A DNA stretch of 36,911 nt from Halobacteriovoraceae bacterium (lineage in GTDB: Bacteria; Bdellovibrionota; Bacteriovoracia; Bacteriovoracales; Bacteriovoracaceae): the NCBI GenBank assembly GCA_002715375.1, contig PAZA01000055.1:1-36911 (forward strand). Direction: 5' to 3'. Made by a program: the position numbers and the translations under genes. Positions 25,953 to 35,045 of the stretch are shown here, in pieces; position 1 is the first letter of the stretch; every line of letters begins with the position of its first letter. The notes beneath the pieces were generated by a model. The model made no database searches. It worked only from the letters and a program-made list of their open reading frames with translations, and had not been told where the DNA came from.

Positions 25953-26543
25953 ATGAAAAAGAGATGCTTTTGGGCCAATCCAAAAAACCCTCTGTACCTC
26001 GATTATCATGATTTTGAATGGGGAAGGCCTGTTCATGATGATCAGCATCTTTTTGAAATGCTTATACTAGAGGGGGTCCAGGCGGGATTAAGTTGGGAAA
26101 CTGTTTTAAATAAAAGGGACCATTACCGAGAAGTATTTGATAATTTCAATCCTGAAAAGGTTGCGGCTTATTCAGAAGCAAAACTTCGGAGATTCCTAAA
26201 AGACCCCGGGCTTATTAGAAATAAGCTAAAAATCGAAGCTGCAGTCAATAATGCTAAAATGTTTTTAAAGGTTCAAAAAGAATTTAAAACTTTTGACAAG
26301 TATCTATGGGCATTTGTTGATTATAAGCCGCTTAGGGTAGAGGGAATTACTTCGATAAAAGATTGTCCGACTGAAACTCCTATTAGTCAGGCCCTCGCTA
26401 AGGATTTAAAAAAGCGGGGGTTCAAATTTGTGGGAAGCACGATAATGTATGCTTTCATGCAGGCAGTTGGTATGACAAACGACCACACAGTTGATTGTTT
26501 TCTTTACGGAAAAAACCTAAGGTCTTTAAAGCGAGTCCGTTAA
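25953..26543 (+). CDS. tag: DNA-3-methyladenine glycosylase I
   Basis: A 196-residue base-excision repair enzyme that removes 3-methyladenine from alkylated DNA. Tag hallmarks are present: RCFWA at the N-terminus (zinc-ligand Cys), YHDFEWGRP, LEGVQAGLSWETVL, and the C-terminal NDHTVDCF, which supplies the remaining His and Cys zinc ligands. Length is normal. AGGAAGGT precedes the ATG. Its last 18 bases overlap the end of the convergent RND permease gene, so the two 3' ends share sequence. Confidence 0.95.
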   Translation: MKKRCFWANPKNPLYLDYHDFEWGRPVHDDQHLFEMLILEGVQAGLSWETVLNKRDHYREVFDNFNPEKVAAYSEAKLRRFLKDPGLIRNKLKIEAAVNNAKMFLKVQKEFKTFDKYLWAFVDYKPLRVEGITSIKDCPTETPISQALAKDLKKRGFKFVGSTIMYAFMQAVGMTNDHTVDCFLYGKNLRSLKRVR

Positions 26544-29500
26544 TCTTAAAAAACAAGGCACAACGATAAGAGTAAGTATCGTTGAAATGAGGAGGCCAAA
26601 AAAGACAGCGATCCCTAAAGGCTGAAGAATCTCTCCAGCTTCTCCAAAGGCAAGGGCAATAGGAATAACCCCTAGAAGGGTTGTAAGTGTTGTAAGAAGA
26701 ATTGGTCTTATTCGTAATGCCATAGCTTTCTTTAAGGCATCGATTGATTGACCCAATCTTTCTTTTTCTTTTTTGTAAAAGTCGACAATAAGTATTGCGT
26801 TATTTACGACAAGTCCACTTAAAAGGATTGCTCCAAGCATTGAGTTAAGAGAAAGGGTTGAGTCTGTTATATAGAGTCCTCCCAAAACACCACTCAATCC
26901 AAAAAAGACAGTGCTTAGGATAACTAAAGGGTATTTTATAGAATTAAAAAAGAGAAGAATAAGAAAGAAGATGAGGGAAATACTTATAATAAGGGAAGTC
27001 TTAAAGCTCTCAAATGACTTTTTAATTTCTTTATTTAATTCAGGATATTCAATAGTCAGCCCTTCGGGCTTTTCTATTTTGGAAATAGCTTCTTTATATT
27101 GGTTTACTTTTTTATCTGTTTTTCCCTTTCGAAAGGAAATAAAAACCTGTTGAGCACTTTTACCGTCGATAATACTTAAAGGGATATAACTTCTTTCCTT
27201 AAGATCAACTTCTGCTAGTGCTTTAAGTGGAACGATCTTTTCTTTTAGAGTAATAGGAAGGTATTTCACATCTTCAAGAAATGCGTTTTGTTGGTGGTCT
27301 TTAAAAATAAGTCTAAGACCTTTTTCAATGCCGTCAAAAAATAAAGTTTCCACATATGACCCATTTTGGGTGGAGGTCCTTAAGAGTGCCATGACTTCTC
27401 TTTTCACCGAATCTTCAACCCACTGGAAGAAGGAAAGAGAAACTTCTTCCGCTGGATTAATCCACGGGCGTCTCCATGCTCCTGCATTATATTGATGTCT
27501 AAGGGCCCTGATTTTATTAGAGAACGTTGTCATTTCCTTTTCTTTAGCCCCATGAAGGTTAACAACAAGGTGTCTTTCTCTTGGTAAAGGGAGCTTTCCA
27601 GGATTCCATTTAGTTGCTCTAATTTGAACAATAGGAGTCGAGGGAAAATGTTCTTGGACGAGCTTTTTTAATTTTGGGAATTGATCTCTGTCTTTAAGTT
27701 CAAGAGTAATCATACCGTAGGTCGGGCTCCACATATATGTTGCAATATTATTGACTTCTGCTCTCTTAGAGAAAAAGCTTTCTATTTTATTAACGACTTT
27801 TTTACTAGTATTTATATCCTTATTACCTTCAAAATGAAGGCGGATGTCCATAAGTCGAGTAGCAGGTATTGCAATAATTTCTTTTTTTATTTTTGGTATA
27901 AGAAAAAGACTACAAAGCCCAACTAAAGATGCCGTTGCTATTGTTAGAAGTGATCTTTTTTTGGTTGCAATAAAATAATTTAACACCTTGTTAAATGAGT
28001 TTCCTAACTTAGAAATAGTTTTTTCATTTAAATGACTGGAAACGCCTTGGTTTTCTTTTTTATTTACTTTGGGTTTTAAAAAGAAATAGCTCATAACTGG
28101 GACAATGATGAGTGATGAAAAAATTGAGAGTGAAAGGGAGAAAACAATGGTTTTAGCAAGGTTACCTAAAACTGCCTGGGTGTAGGAAGTACTAAAAATA
28201 AGTGGAATAAAAGTTACGAGAGAAGTTAAAAGAGAAACAGTGACTGGCATGGCCACTTCTCGTGTTCCTTGTAAAATAAGAGTGACCTTCTTCTCTTTAG
28301 ATAGAGGCTCCTTGTTTCCATTTTTGTTTGCCTCCTCTTCAAAGAGGCGATAGATATTATCAAGAGTGACAATCGCCCCATCTAAAATAAGGCCGACACC
28401 AATAGCGAGGCCTCCCAGAGAGATGATATTAATACTGATATTAAAGATATTCATAAGAATAAAGGAAGAGATGAGACAAAAAGGGATTGAGAGTCCAATA
28501 ATGATAGTGTTACTCCAGGCCCTCAAAAAAAGATAAACCATTAAAATGGCCATTATTCCGCCGAAAGTTGCATTAAAAAGAAGGTTTTTAATTGATTGAG
28601 AAATAAAATAAGAAGGGTTGACTATAACCTGAGTAACAAATGATGGATCTTCTTTTTTGAGATTTTCTAAGAGTGTAGTGACATCATCACTGCTTCTTTT
28701 TAAGTCCCCTCCATCTTTAAATTCAACCATAAGGAACTTTGCTGGAACTCCATTAAGTTGGTAAATAGAAGCGGATTCTCGAAAAAGGTTTTCAATAACA
28801 CCGATATCCTTAACCCTAATAGGGTGACCTTTCCCGCTAGTTTTTTTTATGAGGACCTTTTCAAGGTCACTTAATTTATTTAAAGATGTAGGAACAGTAA
28901 TAGAAGAACCAGCACCCCTTTTCTGACCGTGGCTAATACGACCGGTTAGATGAGATTTAAGGCTTTCCTTTATGGCCTTGATAATTTCTGATGGTGAAAT
29001 ATTGAAAGCAAGAAGTTTTTCTCTATCAACTTTAAGAACAATATTTTCTGATTTCCATCCCCAGGTATTAATGCTTGAGACGTCTTCTAATTTTCTTATT
29101 TTAGGAATAAGGAATGTGTCGAGGGAAGATCTAAGTAGATGAGGCGGAAGCTCTTTATGTCCTACAGCGATAAGCATATTGCCTGAAGATTTACTTCTGC
29201 CAGAAGTTATATTGAAGTTAAAGTGGTTTGGGTATTTTGATTTGTGCGCGGAAAGGATTGTTTTTATATTCTCCTTAATAGTTTCAGTTTCCTTTTCCCA
29301 TTCAAAGTCAAGTTGAACACTCCCTCTTCCTTGATAGTAGGTGCTCTTGAGGTTCTCTATGCCATCTAAATTAGATAAGTCTTCTTCAATATGTTTCCCT
29401 ATCGTTTGGTAAAGGTCTTTTGGACTTGCTAGAGAGCTATGAGAGAAGCCAACTCTTAACATCGGCTTTTTTATTTGGGGATACATTTTAACGGGAAGGC

Positions 29501-29588
29501 TTAATAGAGAAAAAAAACCTAAAGAAACAATGATAAGGACTATGAAAATAAAAGAGGTTGGTTTTTGAATATAATGTTTTAATTTCAT
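26526..29588 (-). CDS. RND-family efflux permease
   Basis: A 1020-residue inner-membrane transporter with the AcrB-type layout: an N-terminal helix, a large periplasmic loop, a first set of helices, a second periplasmic loop, and a C-terminal helix set. The TM4 proton-relay region reads GLAIGVGLILDGAIVTLDN, keeping one Asp (about residue 402) where AcrB has two; the TM10 region reads GLVVNNAILIVDF, with Asn for the AcrB Lys. This is common in RND proteins outside the multidrug group, so the substrate cannot be named. It follows the membrane-fusion gene after three bases and is probably translationally coupled. No TolC-type gene is in the window. Confidence 0.92.
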   Translation of the reverse strand: MKLKHYIQKPTSFIFIVLIIVSLGFFSLLSLPVKMYPQIKKPMLRVGFSHSSLASPKDLYQTIGKHIEEDLSNLDGIENLKSTYYQGRGSVQLDFEWEKETETIKENIKTILSAHKSKYPNHFNFNITSGRSKSSGNMLIAVGHKELPPHLLRSSLDTFLIPKIRKLEDVSSINTWGWKSENIVLKVDREKLLAFNISPSEIIKAIKESLKSHLTGRISHGQKRGAGSSITVPTSLNKLSDLEKVLIKKTSGKGHPIRVKDIGVIENLFRESASIYQLNGVPAKFLMVEFKDGGDLKRSSDDVTTLLENLKKEDPSFVTQVIVNPSYFISQSIKNLLFNATFGGIMAILMVYLFLRAWSNTIIIGLSIPFCLISSFILMNIFNISINIISLGGLAIGVGLILDGAIVTLDNIYRLFEEEANKNGNKEPLSKEKKVTLILQGTREVAMPVTVSLLTSLVTFIPLIFSTSYTQAVLGNLAKTIVFSLSLSIFSSLIIVPVMSYFFLKPKVNKKENQGVSSHLNEKTISKLGNSFNKVLNYFIATKKRSLLTIATASLVGLCSLFLIPKIKKEIIAIPATRLMDIRLHFEGNKDINTSKKVVNKIESFFSKRAEVNNIATYMWSPTYGMITLELKDRDQFPKLKKLVQEHFPSTPIVQIRATKWNPGKLPLPRERHLVVNLHGAKEKEMTTFSNKIRALRHQYNAGAWRRPWINPAEEVSLSFFQWVEDSVKREVMALLRTSTQNGSYVETLFFDGIEKGLRLIFKDHQQNAFLEDVKYLPITLKEKIVPLKALAEVDLKERSYIPLSIIDGKSAQQVFISFRKGKTDKKVNQYKEAISKIEKPEGLTIEYPELNKEIKKSFESFKTSLIISISLIFFLILLFFNSIKYPLVILSTVFFGLSGVLGGLYITDSTLSLNSMLGAILLSGLVVNNAILIVDFYKKEKERLGQSIDALKKAMALRIRPILLTTLTTLLGVIPIALAFGEAGEILQPLGIAVFFGLLISTILTLIVVPCFLRLTDSL

Positions 29589-29591
29589 TTT

Positions 29592-30455
29592 TTATCTTTT
29601 TTGTTTTGAAATTTCTACAACTTGCCCTTCCATTAAAGGATTAACAGAGCTTTTAACAATATAAGGTTTTTTCGTATTAACTTCCTTACCCCAAACCTCA
29701 ATTAAGTCATTATGTCTTCTTTTAGAGAAAACCTTAACTTTCTTTACCTTGTTGTCTTCAAGGAAATTAATATAATCTCCACCTGGCGATTTTTGGAGGG
29801 CGTTTTTTGAGATGAGAAAACCCTCTTTTTTTTCAAGAGTAAAAATAACTTTGGCCAATTGACCCGGTCTTAGGCCCTTTTTGGAATCTATCCAGATGTG
29901 GGCACTTCTTGTTCCTGTATGAGGATCAATTCTTTCAGAAAGAGTTTTAAGTTTGCCCTTTAAATAGTGGTTTGAAACATTGATGGTAACGTTATCGCCA
30001 ATTTTTAACTTATTAGCATCATCTGGAGAAAGGTAAACTGTTGTCTGGAAGGTCAAACCATCATAGAGGGAAAAGAGAGGTTGGTTTTTTAGAACAAGGT
30101 TATTTTCCACTGTATTGATATCTAGAATAAATCCATCTATAGGAGATTTAATTTCCAAAGGATTAATGTCCATATCGATGACATTTTTCTTTATTGTCGC
30201 TAACACTTGGCCCCTTTTAACTTTTATACCTTCCTGGGCCTTAATCTCCGTGACGAGGGCCTCTAGGGGTGAATAGACTTTGAAAAGCTTAAGTGGTGTG
30301 AGGCGCCCATAATAGGATGCTTGGGTTTCGATAGGTTGCTGCTTTAAATGGTTAACAAAAACCATTGCTGTCTTTCTGCTCGCATGACCTGAAGTGTGAA
30401 TGATGGAGAAAAGGAAAAAGAAAATCCAAAGAGCTTTTGGTTTTATAGAATTCAT
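29592..30455 (-). CDS. RND membrane-fusion (adaptor) protein
   Basis: A 287-residue HlyD/AcrA-type periplasmic adaptor. It has a signal peptide (about 1-25), a lipoyl-like half (YSPLEALVTEIKAQEGIKVKRGQ), a second half (IKSPIDGFI), a beta-barrel domain with IDPHTGTRSAHIWID and GLRPGQLAKVIF, and a membrane-proximal end. The alpha-hairpin between the lipoyl halves is almost absent, so it cannot reach a TolC tunnel in the usual way. It precedes the permease by three bases. The adaptor role is sure; the missing hairpin is read directly from the spacing. Confidence 0.9.
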   Translation of the reverse strand: MNSIKPKALWIFFFLFSIIHTSGHASRKTAMVFVNHLKQQPIETQASYYGRLTPLKLFKVYSPLEALVTEIKAQEGIKVKRGQVLATIKKNVIDMDINPLEIKSPIDGFILDINTVENNLVLKNQPLFSLYDGLTFQTTVYLSPDDANKLKIGDNVTINVSNHYLKGKLKTLSERIDPHTGTRSAHIWIDSKKGLRPGQLAKVIFTLEKKEGFLISKNALQKSPGGDYINFLEDNKVKKVKVFSKRRHNDLIEVWGKEVNTKKPYIVKSSVNPLMEGQVVEISKQKR

Positions 30456-30508
30456 TTTTGGAAACCCTTAAAGGAGTTATTGTTTGTGTTAGTTATATCA
30501 GGTCTCGT

Positions 30509-30544
30509 AAAAAAAATTAAGAGGCACTCCTTCTAAAAAAGGAG
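30509..30544 (-). terminator. Weak hairpin with T-tract at matrixin 3' end
   Basis: On the minus strand CTCCTT and AAGGAG form a 6-bp stem (30527-30544) inside the last codons of the matrixin gene, followed about ten bases later by eight T. The gap is longer than usual, so it may be only a partial stop between the protease and the efflux genes. Confidence 0.3.
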
Positions 30545-31320
30545 CGGGCCCTTCTTGTGCATAGTATAAAAAGAGCGCCTAAGAGAAGGCCTATCAAAGG
30601 TGAAAGGGTGTAGAGGAAAGTCTTTTTGTGTGGATGTGGTGATTGAGTGGACGCTACTGCACCACAGTCTCCTCCTAAGCCTAAAAGGGCGGGATCATCT
30701 GGGTAAAGGAATGTCGCAGCATCTGCATCATCTTCACTTAGATAAGTTTGAATATCACTGTTATTAGTAGCGTAATACATGAGAGCATAACTCTTTTCGC
30801 TATGACCGATTCCTATGGTATGGCCAATTTCGTGTGCTAGTATAGCAACTTTTATCCCTCTCTCTGCATTGGCCCAAGGGGAATTAGCATTTTCATTTAT
30901 ATACATATAGCCCTTTGCATTTATACACACTCCGTTTAACTGGGAACAGCTAAGACTTGCCGCGGCATATGAAGATGAACTATTGCCCATATCATGGCAG
31001 CCAACTGCTATAAAATTGTCTGCTGCATTTAAAAGGGCGGTGTCGGAGTTATCCACAGTAATTGTTCCCTCTACTTTAAAATTTAGGCTACTTGAGTAAA
31101 TTTGATTCCAGTAATTATCAACGGCTTCTTTTAGAAGGGTTTGTATCTCGGTATAGGACTCTGAAACCCCACCGACTGAGCAATTTGTTGTATTAACCTT
31201 GATGGTGATATTTCCTGATGGGAATCTCGGTGGGTTATTCCAAGTAAGAGTGAAACTATGGGCAAAGGAAGTTAGAAACAGTAAAAGGGTAACTAAGGGC
31301 AATTTAAAAAAGAAAAACAT
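30517..31320 (-). CDS. Matrixin-type zinc metalloprotease with C-terminal membrane tail
   Basis: A 267-residue exported protease. The signal peptide covers about 1-22. The zinc site is HEIGHTIGIGH at 163-173, and M181 in YALMYY is the Met-turn, as in metzincins of the matrixin group. Several Cys suggest disulfides. The last 40 residues contain GGDCG, a spacer rich in Pro/His/Ser, a hydrophobic helix (LSPLIGLLLGALFIL) and a basic end (RRARSFFRR). This three-part tail resembles C-terminal sorting signals processed by membrane proteases. GGGAG precedes the ATG. It lies 53 bases after the barrel gene. Confidence 0.88.
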   Translation of the reverse strand: MFFFFKLPLVTLLLFLTSFAHSFTLTWNNPPRFPSGNITIKVNTTNCSVGGVSESYTEIQTLLKEAVDNYWNQIYSSSLNFKVEGTITVDNSDTALLNAADNFIAVGCHDMGNSSSSYAAASLSCSQLNGVCINAKGYMYINENANSPWANAERGIKVAILAHEIGHTIGIGHSEKSYALMYYATNNSDIQTYLSEDDADAATFLYPDDPALLGLGGDCGAVASTQSPHPHKKTFLYTLSPLIGLLLGALFILCTRRARSFFRRSAS

Positions 31321-31373
31321 AGTTTTCTCCCAATTCTAAATGAATTCTTTAGACCAAAAATTAAAGAGATTGG

Positions 31374-31988
31374 TCAAATTTTATACTTCAAGCTTACGGT
31401 ATAGCGGATAGTCCTTTTTTTTGAGCTAAGAATGTCAAAAAGAAGTGCTTTTCCCAAAAATGAAAGACTGCTTGTTGTTTGAAATTCAAGCCCCAGGTTT
31501 GTGCTTGTGTTGAAACTGAAGCTGTTACCCATAGGTTTATAAAATGTTGATGTGCTAGACCCATTATTTCGAGTCATTGTTCCACCACTTCCCGTGATCC
31601 ATGTGACGAAATTTCCGGCACCGTAGAGAAGGTTTAGGTTTCCCATGAGATTCCAGGAAAACTCGTAGAGAAGGTAGAGGCTAAACTTATTATACTCTTC
31701 ACTGACATCGACTTGATGGTAAACAAAACCTGCTTCTGGCACAAAAGGGTGACTCAGCCAAAATGGGAGCGTTCCAAAATTATGTTGGATGCCTACAAAC
31801 GGGTCAAATTCAAAAGACGAGGAATTGCCTTCATCGTCAATTTGTATTTTTTTAAGGGGAGGATTTAGGGTACCGATTGTAAGGGAAGAGTAAGCTTTAA
31901 AAGGCAGTAAAAAAATTAAGATTAATGTTGAGAGATAGACAATGGGTAGAGTTCTAACTTGTTTCTCTTTGGCACAAAAAGTCCTCAT
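31374..31988 (-). CDS. Predicted outer-membrane beta-barrel protein
   Basis: A 204-residue protein with a signal peptide (about 1-34, ending AYSS). The rest alternates hydrophobic and polar residues with frequent Tyr, Phe and Gly, and ends YTVSLKYKI, as in small outer-membrane barrels. No family motif is recognised. AAGGA lies seven bases before the ATG. It heads a minus-strand run with the matrixin and the efflux genes, with gaps of 53, 61 and 3 bases. It could be a small porin-like or assembly-related protein. Confidence 0.6.
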   Translation of the reverse strand: MRTFCAKEKQVRTLPIVYLSTLILIFLLPFKAYSSLTIGTLNPPLKKIQIDDEGNSSSFEFDPFVGIQHNFGTLPFWLSHPFVPEAGFVYHQVDVSEEYNKFSLYLLYEFSWNLMGNLNLLYGAGNFVTWITGSGGTMTRNNGSSTSTFYKPMGNSFSFNTSTNLGLEFQTTSSLSFLGKALLFDILSSKKRTIRYTVSLKYKI

Positions 31989-32077
31989 TTTCTAATCCTT
32001 AGAAAAGGGAGGTCATAGGAAGAGGTCATCTCCTATGATAATTGTACGTAAGTCAGCAACAAGGGGGGAAATTTTAT

Positions 32078-33286
32078 CTAATGCTGGACGCTCTCTCTTA
32101 CGGGGCCTGGAATTCCTAGAAAGTAAAGGATGGAAGTCATGGGGCCGAAGCTCATATGGTTCTCAGCTTCTCTTTTAACGACTTCCTTTGCGTGGAAAGC
32201 GATGCCAAGTCCTGCTGTCGAAAGCATGGGGATATCATTTGCCCCATCGCCAATGGCGACAACCTGTTCAAGGGAAATACCTTCTTGTTGTGCCAGAAGG
32301 TTTACGAGGAGTGCTTTTTGCTCTGGGTTAACAATTGTTCCTTTTAAACGACCTGTAAGCTTTTTGTTTTGAACTTCAAGACTATTGGCAAAAGCATAGT
32401 CGAGCCCTAATTTTTCTTTTAAAGCATCGGCAAAGAAACTGAAACCCCCAGAGATAAGAGCAAGCTTGTAGCCAAGAGACTTTACAGTGCCAACAAACTC
32501 TTCAACACCTTGGTTAAAAGGAAGGCTTTCCAGAATCTCTTGTAGTTTTGAAACTTCCAGTCCTTTAAGCTTTTGAACCCTTTTTATGAGTGACTCATCA
32601 AAATCAACTTTGCCGTTCATGGCGAGTTCAGTAATTTCTTTGACTTCTTTTTCGACACCAGCAGCTTTGGCCATCTCGTCAATGACTTCAGTTTGGATAA
32701 GTGTTGAGTCCATATCAAAGACAATAAGTCTTTTGTTTCTCCTAAAGATATTGTCTTTTAAAAAGGCCACATCAACCCTATGAGAACCTCCGATTTTCAA
32801 GAGGTCCTTTTTTAGCTCCTGTAAACTTATGTTAGGAGGAAGAGACATGGACATTTCAAGGCTTTTAAACTCAACAGGTGTGACGTTATCAATGCGGTTT
32901 ATATTGATATTATGGTCCGCAAGGAGGCTTGAAACATCATGAACAAACTGAGTTGGAATGTCTTTGGGAGAAACGCAGTTGAGGATAAACTTTTCCCATG
33001 AGACGTATGGGGCCATGTGAGGAGGGTTATCATCTAAATATTTATAATCCATTTCAAGGCCTAAGTGCTTTGCCTCAAAAAGAAGGTTTTTTAAAATGAG
33101 GTCTTGCTCAAACTGAGCTCCGTCCTTATTGAAAACAAGACTTAAAGAAAGAAGGCCATGGGTGACGGCTTGACCCATATTGGTTAGCTTTCCACCACCC
33201 TCAATAATTGTTTTTACGAGTTTTGAGGTGATGCCAGGTTTGTCTTGTCCACTTACCGTAATGAGGATTTGTTTTGTTTGAGGCAC
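32078..33286 (-). CDS. serB: Phosphoserine phosphatase with two ACT domains
   Basis: A 402-residue enzyme that makes L-serine from phosphoserine, the last step of the serine pathway. Two ACT-like regions occupy about 5-85 and 95-175, a form known from SerB proteins that are fed back by serine. The HAD domain begins at DMDST (191-195), the nucleophile motif, and contains ISGG and the GDGANDIPML metal motif. Start is the GTG at 33284-33286, with AAGGA at good spacing. It follows pgsA by 37 bases in the same direction. Confidence 0.95.
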   Translation of the reverse strand: MPQTKQILITVSGQDKPGITSKLVKTIIEGGGKLTNMGQAVTHGLLSLSLVFNKDGAQFEQDLILKNLLFEAKHLGLEMDYKYLDDNPPHMAPYVSWEKFILNCVSPKDIPTQFVHDVSSLLADHNININRIDNVTPVEFKSLEMSMSLPPNISLQELKKDLLKIGGSHRVDVAFLKDNIFRRNKRLIVFDMDSTLIQTEVIDEMAKAAGVEKEVKEITELAMNGKVDFDESLIKRVQKLKGLEVSKLQEILESLPFNQGVEEFVGTVKSLGYKLALISGGFSFFADALKEKLGLDYAFANSLEVQNKKLTGRLKGTIVNPEQKALLVNLLAQQEGISLEQVVAIGDGANDIPMLSTAGLGIAFHAKEVVKREAENHMSFGPMTSILYFLGIPGPVRESVQH

Positions 33287-33323
33287 TTTGAGTCCTTAGG
33301 AGCCTTAAAGGCAACGATTGTTT

Positions 33324-34043
33324 TTAGGATTCACTTTCTGAAGAAGGGTTGGTCTGTTGTTCTTCAATATCTTTTTCTTTTCTTAACTCATTTTCCTGTT
33401 CTTTCTTATCTTTTTTTAGTTCCTGCTTTTTTTTCCTTTCTTCTTTAAGCTTTCTTACCAAGCCTAAGGAATATTGCATTGCAGAGTAAACTGAGATGAG
33501 CGCTGCAAGATATACACAAATTTTACCTGTGATAGGCATAGGTAAACCCCATGGCTGATCATTTGGCATAAGCATAGGAATACCAATCATCTGAAAAGCC
33601 GTTTTCCATTTAGCTAAGTTAGCAACGGGAAGGGTTACACCTCTTTCAATAGCAAGGAGTCTTAAGGCAGTGATATAGATTTCTCTAAGAACAAGAATAA
33701 TAACAACGATAACGTTAAGGCGCTCTAACGCCAAGAGCATAATGAGTGAAGAGACAACAAGAAATTTATCAGCAATTGGATCAATAAAGGATCCGAAAAC
33801 AGTAACGATTTTTCTCTTTCTTGCGATATATCCATCAAGAAAATCCGTTATTGATGCAGCGACAAAAGTCCATCCAGCAATATAGCCAAAAGTAACTTTT
33901 TTATCCAAAATCCAACTGAACTCAGTAAGGTTTAAGATTAAGCAAACGATAATAACAGGAATCAGGCAAACTCTGAAAATGGTTAGTTTATTAGGGAGGT
34001 TGTTAATTTCCCATTCGTTATTTGGGGGGGCCGCTGTTTCCAT
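33324..34043 (-). CDS. pgsA: CDP-diacylglycerol-glycerol-3-phosphate 3-phosphatidyltransferase
   Basis: A 239-residue membrane enzyme that makes phosphatidylglycerophosphate, the first step to phosphatidylglycerol and cardiolipin. The CDP-alcohol phosphotransferase signature is complete: D70 G71 x2 A74 R75 x8 G84 x3 D88 x3 D92. Several membrane helices follow. Unusual is the C-terminal extension of about 45 residues, made almost only of Lys, Glu, Arg and Gln (from about 195 on), likely a cytoplasmic helix. The start ATG has only a weak ribosome binding site. serB follows 37 bases downstream. Confidence 0.92.
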   Translation of the reverse strand: METAAPPNNEWEINNLPNKLTIFRVCLIPVIIVCLILNLTEFSWILDKKVTFGYIAGWTFVAASITDFLDGYIARKRKIVTVFGSFIDPIADKFLVVSSLIMLLALERLNVIVVIILVLREIYITALRLLAIERGVTLPVANLAKWKTAFQMIGIPMLMPNDQPWGLPMPITGKICVYLAALISVYSAMQYSLGLVRKLKEERKKKQELKKDKKEQENELRKEKDIEEQQTNPSSESES

Positions 34044-34183
34044 CCTGATAGTTCTATCAAAACCAAGAAAATAAGTCTAGAAGTCATCATCGATGATTAA
34101 GTGCGAAGGCTTCTTTTTCCATCTAACATTAATGGGACAGGGGGTCTATTCTAGATACATAATCTCTAGGGAAGGAGGGGTAA

Positions 34184-34906
34184 ATGGGTGGATTAAGCTT
34201 AATAAAGACAGATTTTGAGCAATTAGAGAAAAGAGTTCTTCCACGATATCCTCTTTGCTACCTCACTTTTAAAGAGTTTCAAACGAAAGAAAAAAAAGTA
34301 TATGAAGTGAAAGAAATTTCTCTTACTGGTATGCAGCTGTGTTTGAAAAATGGTGAGATACCTTATGAAAACGAGGATGTTCTTGAAGGTTGTCTTCACT
34401 GGGTGGGACAAAGTCTTGAATTGAAGGGCCAGGTAAAATGGGTTAGAGGGAATAGGTTTGGAGTTGCCTTTCAAGGTGGAGAACCTCTTTTTGAGACGGT
34501 GAAGTCTTTCATGTCTCATGAAAATGTGGCCAGAAATATGAAACCCATACCGTTTTTGGAGTTGGATTACGATATTCCCAATGATTTAAATTTGTGGCTT
34601 CGAGGTGATGGGCCAAGCGACTTGTTTCTTTGGAAATATAAGGATGAAGCAATTTCAAAATTTCAACTTATTCTTATGAATACTTTTATTGAATGGGAAG
34701 ATGGTAGGGGTTTAATGACTGGGACAGTCCGAACTCAAAGATCTCTTGATATGCCTCTTTCGGAAAAAGATGAAGTGGTTTTTAAAGTTGACGAAGTCCA
34801 GGATGACAGTAAAATTCAGTTTGCCATGCTAGTTGTTTCCCAGTTAGGGACCGATAAGCTAGAGAAAGAAGGCCAAGATTTTGTCATGAGAAAACTACGA
34901 GGTTAA
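34184..34906 (+). CDS. PilZ-domain protein
   Basis: A 240-residue protein. Residues about 15-100 form a PilZ domain, the c-di-GMP receptor fold: the RxxxR motif is R17-VLP-R21, and the second motif reads EISLTG at 44-49, with Glu for the usual Asp/Asn. A strand GQVKWVRGNRFGVAF follows as in PilZ proteins. The C-terminal 130 residues are not recognised. It likely couples c-di-GMP to motility or envelope processes. The Glu substitution could weaken ligand binding. GGAGGGG precedes the ATG. It is divergent from pgsA. Confidence 0.8.
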   Translation: MGGLSLIKTDFEQLEKRVLPRYPLCYLTFKEFQTKEKKVYEVKEISLTGMQLCLKNGEIPYENEDVLEGCLHWVGQSLELKGQVKWVRGNRFGVAFQGGEPLFETVKSFMSHENVARNMKPIPFLELDYDIPNDLNLWLRGDGPSDLFLWKYKDEAISKFQLILMNTFIEWEDGRGLMTGTVRTQRSLDMPLSEKDEVVFKVDEVQDDSKIQFAMLVVSQLGTDKLEKEGQDFVMRKLRG

Positions 34907-35045
34907 TTTCTTTTCTTGTGAATTGTTTTGGAGCTTTCCTATAGTGAATTTTGTTTTTATAATGAAGCCTCTAAAGTGTTATCAGTGCCGTAGGAGAGGT
35001 GTCCACCTTTTATATCTAAAATGATCGAGAGTAATGAGGTAAAAC

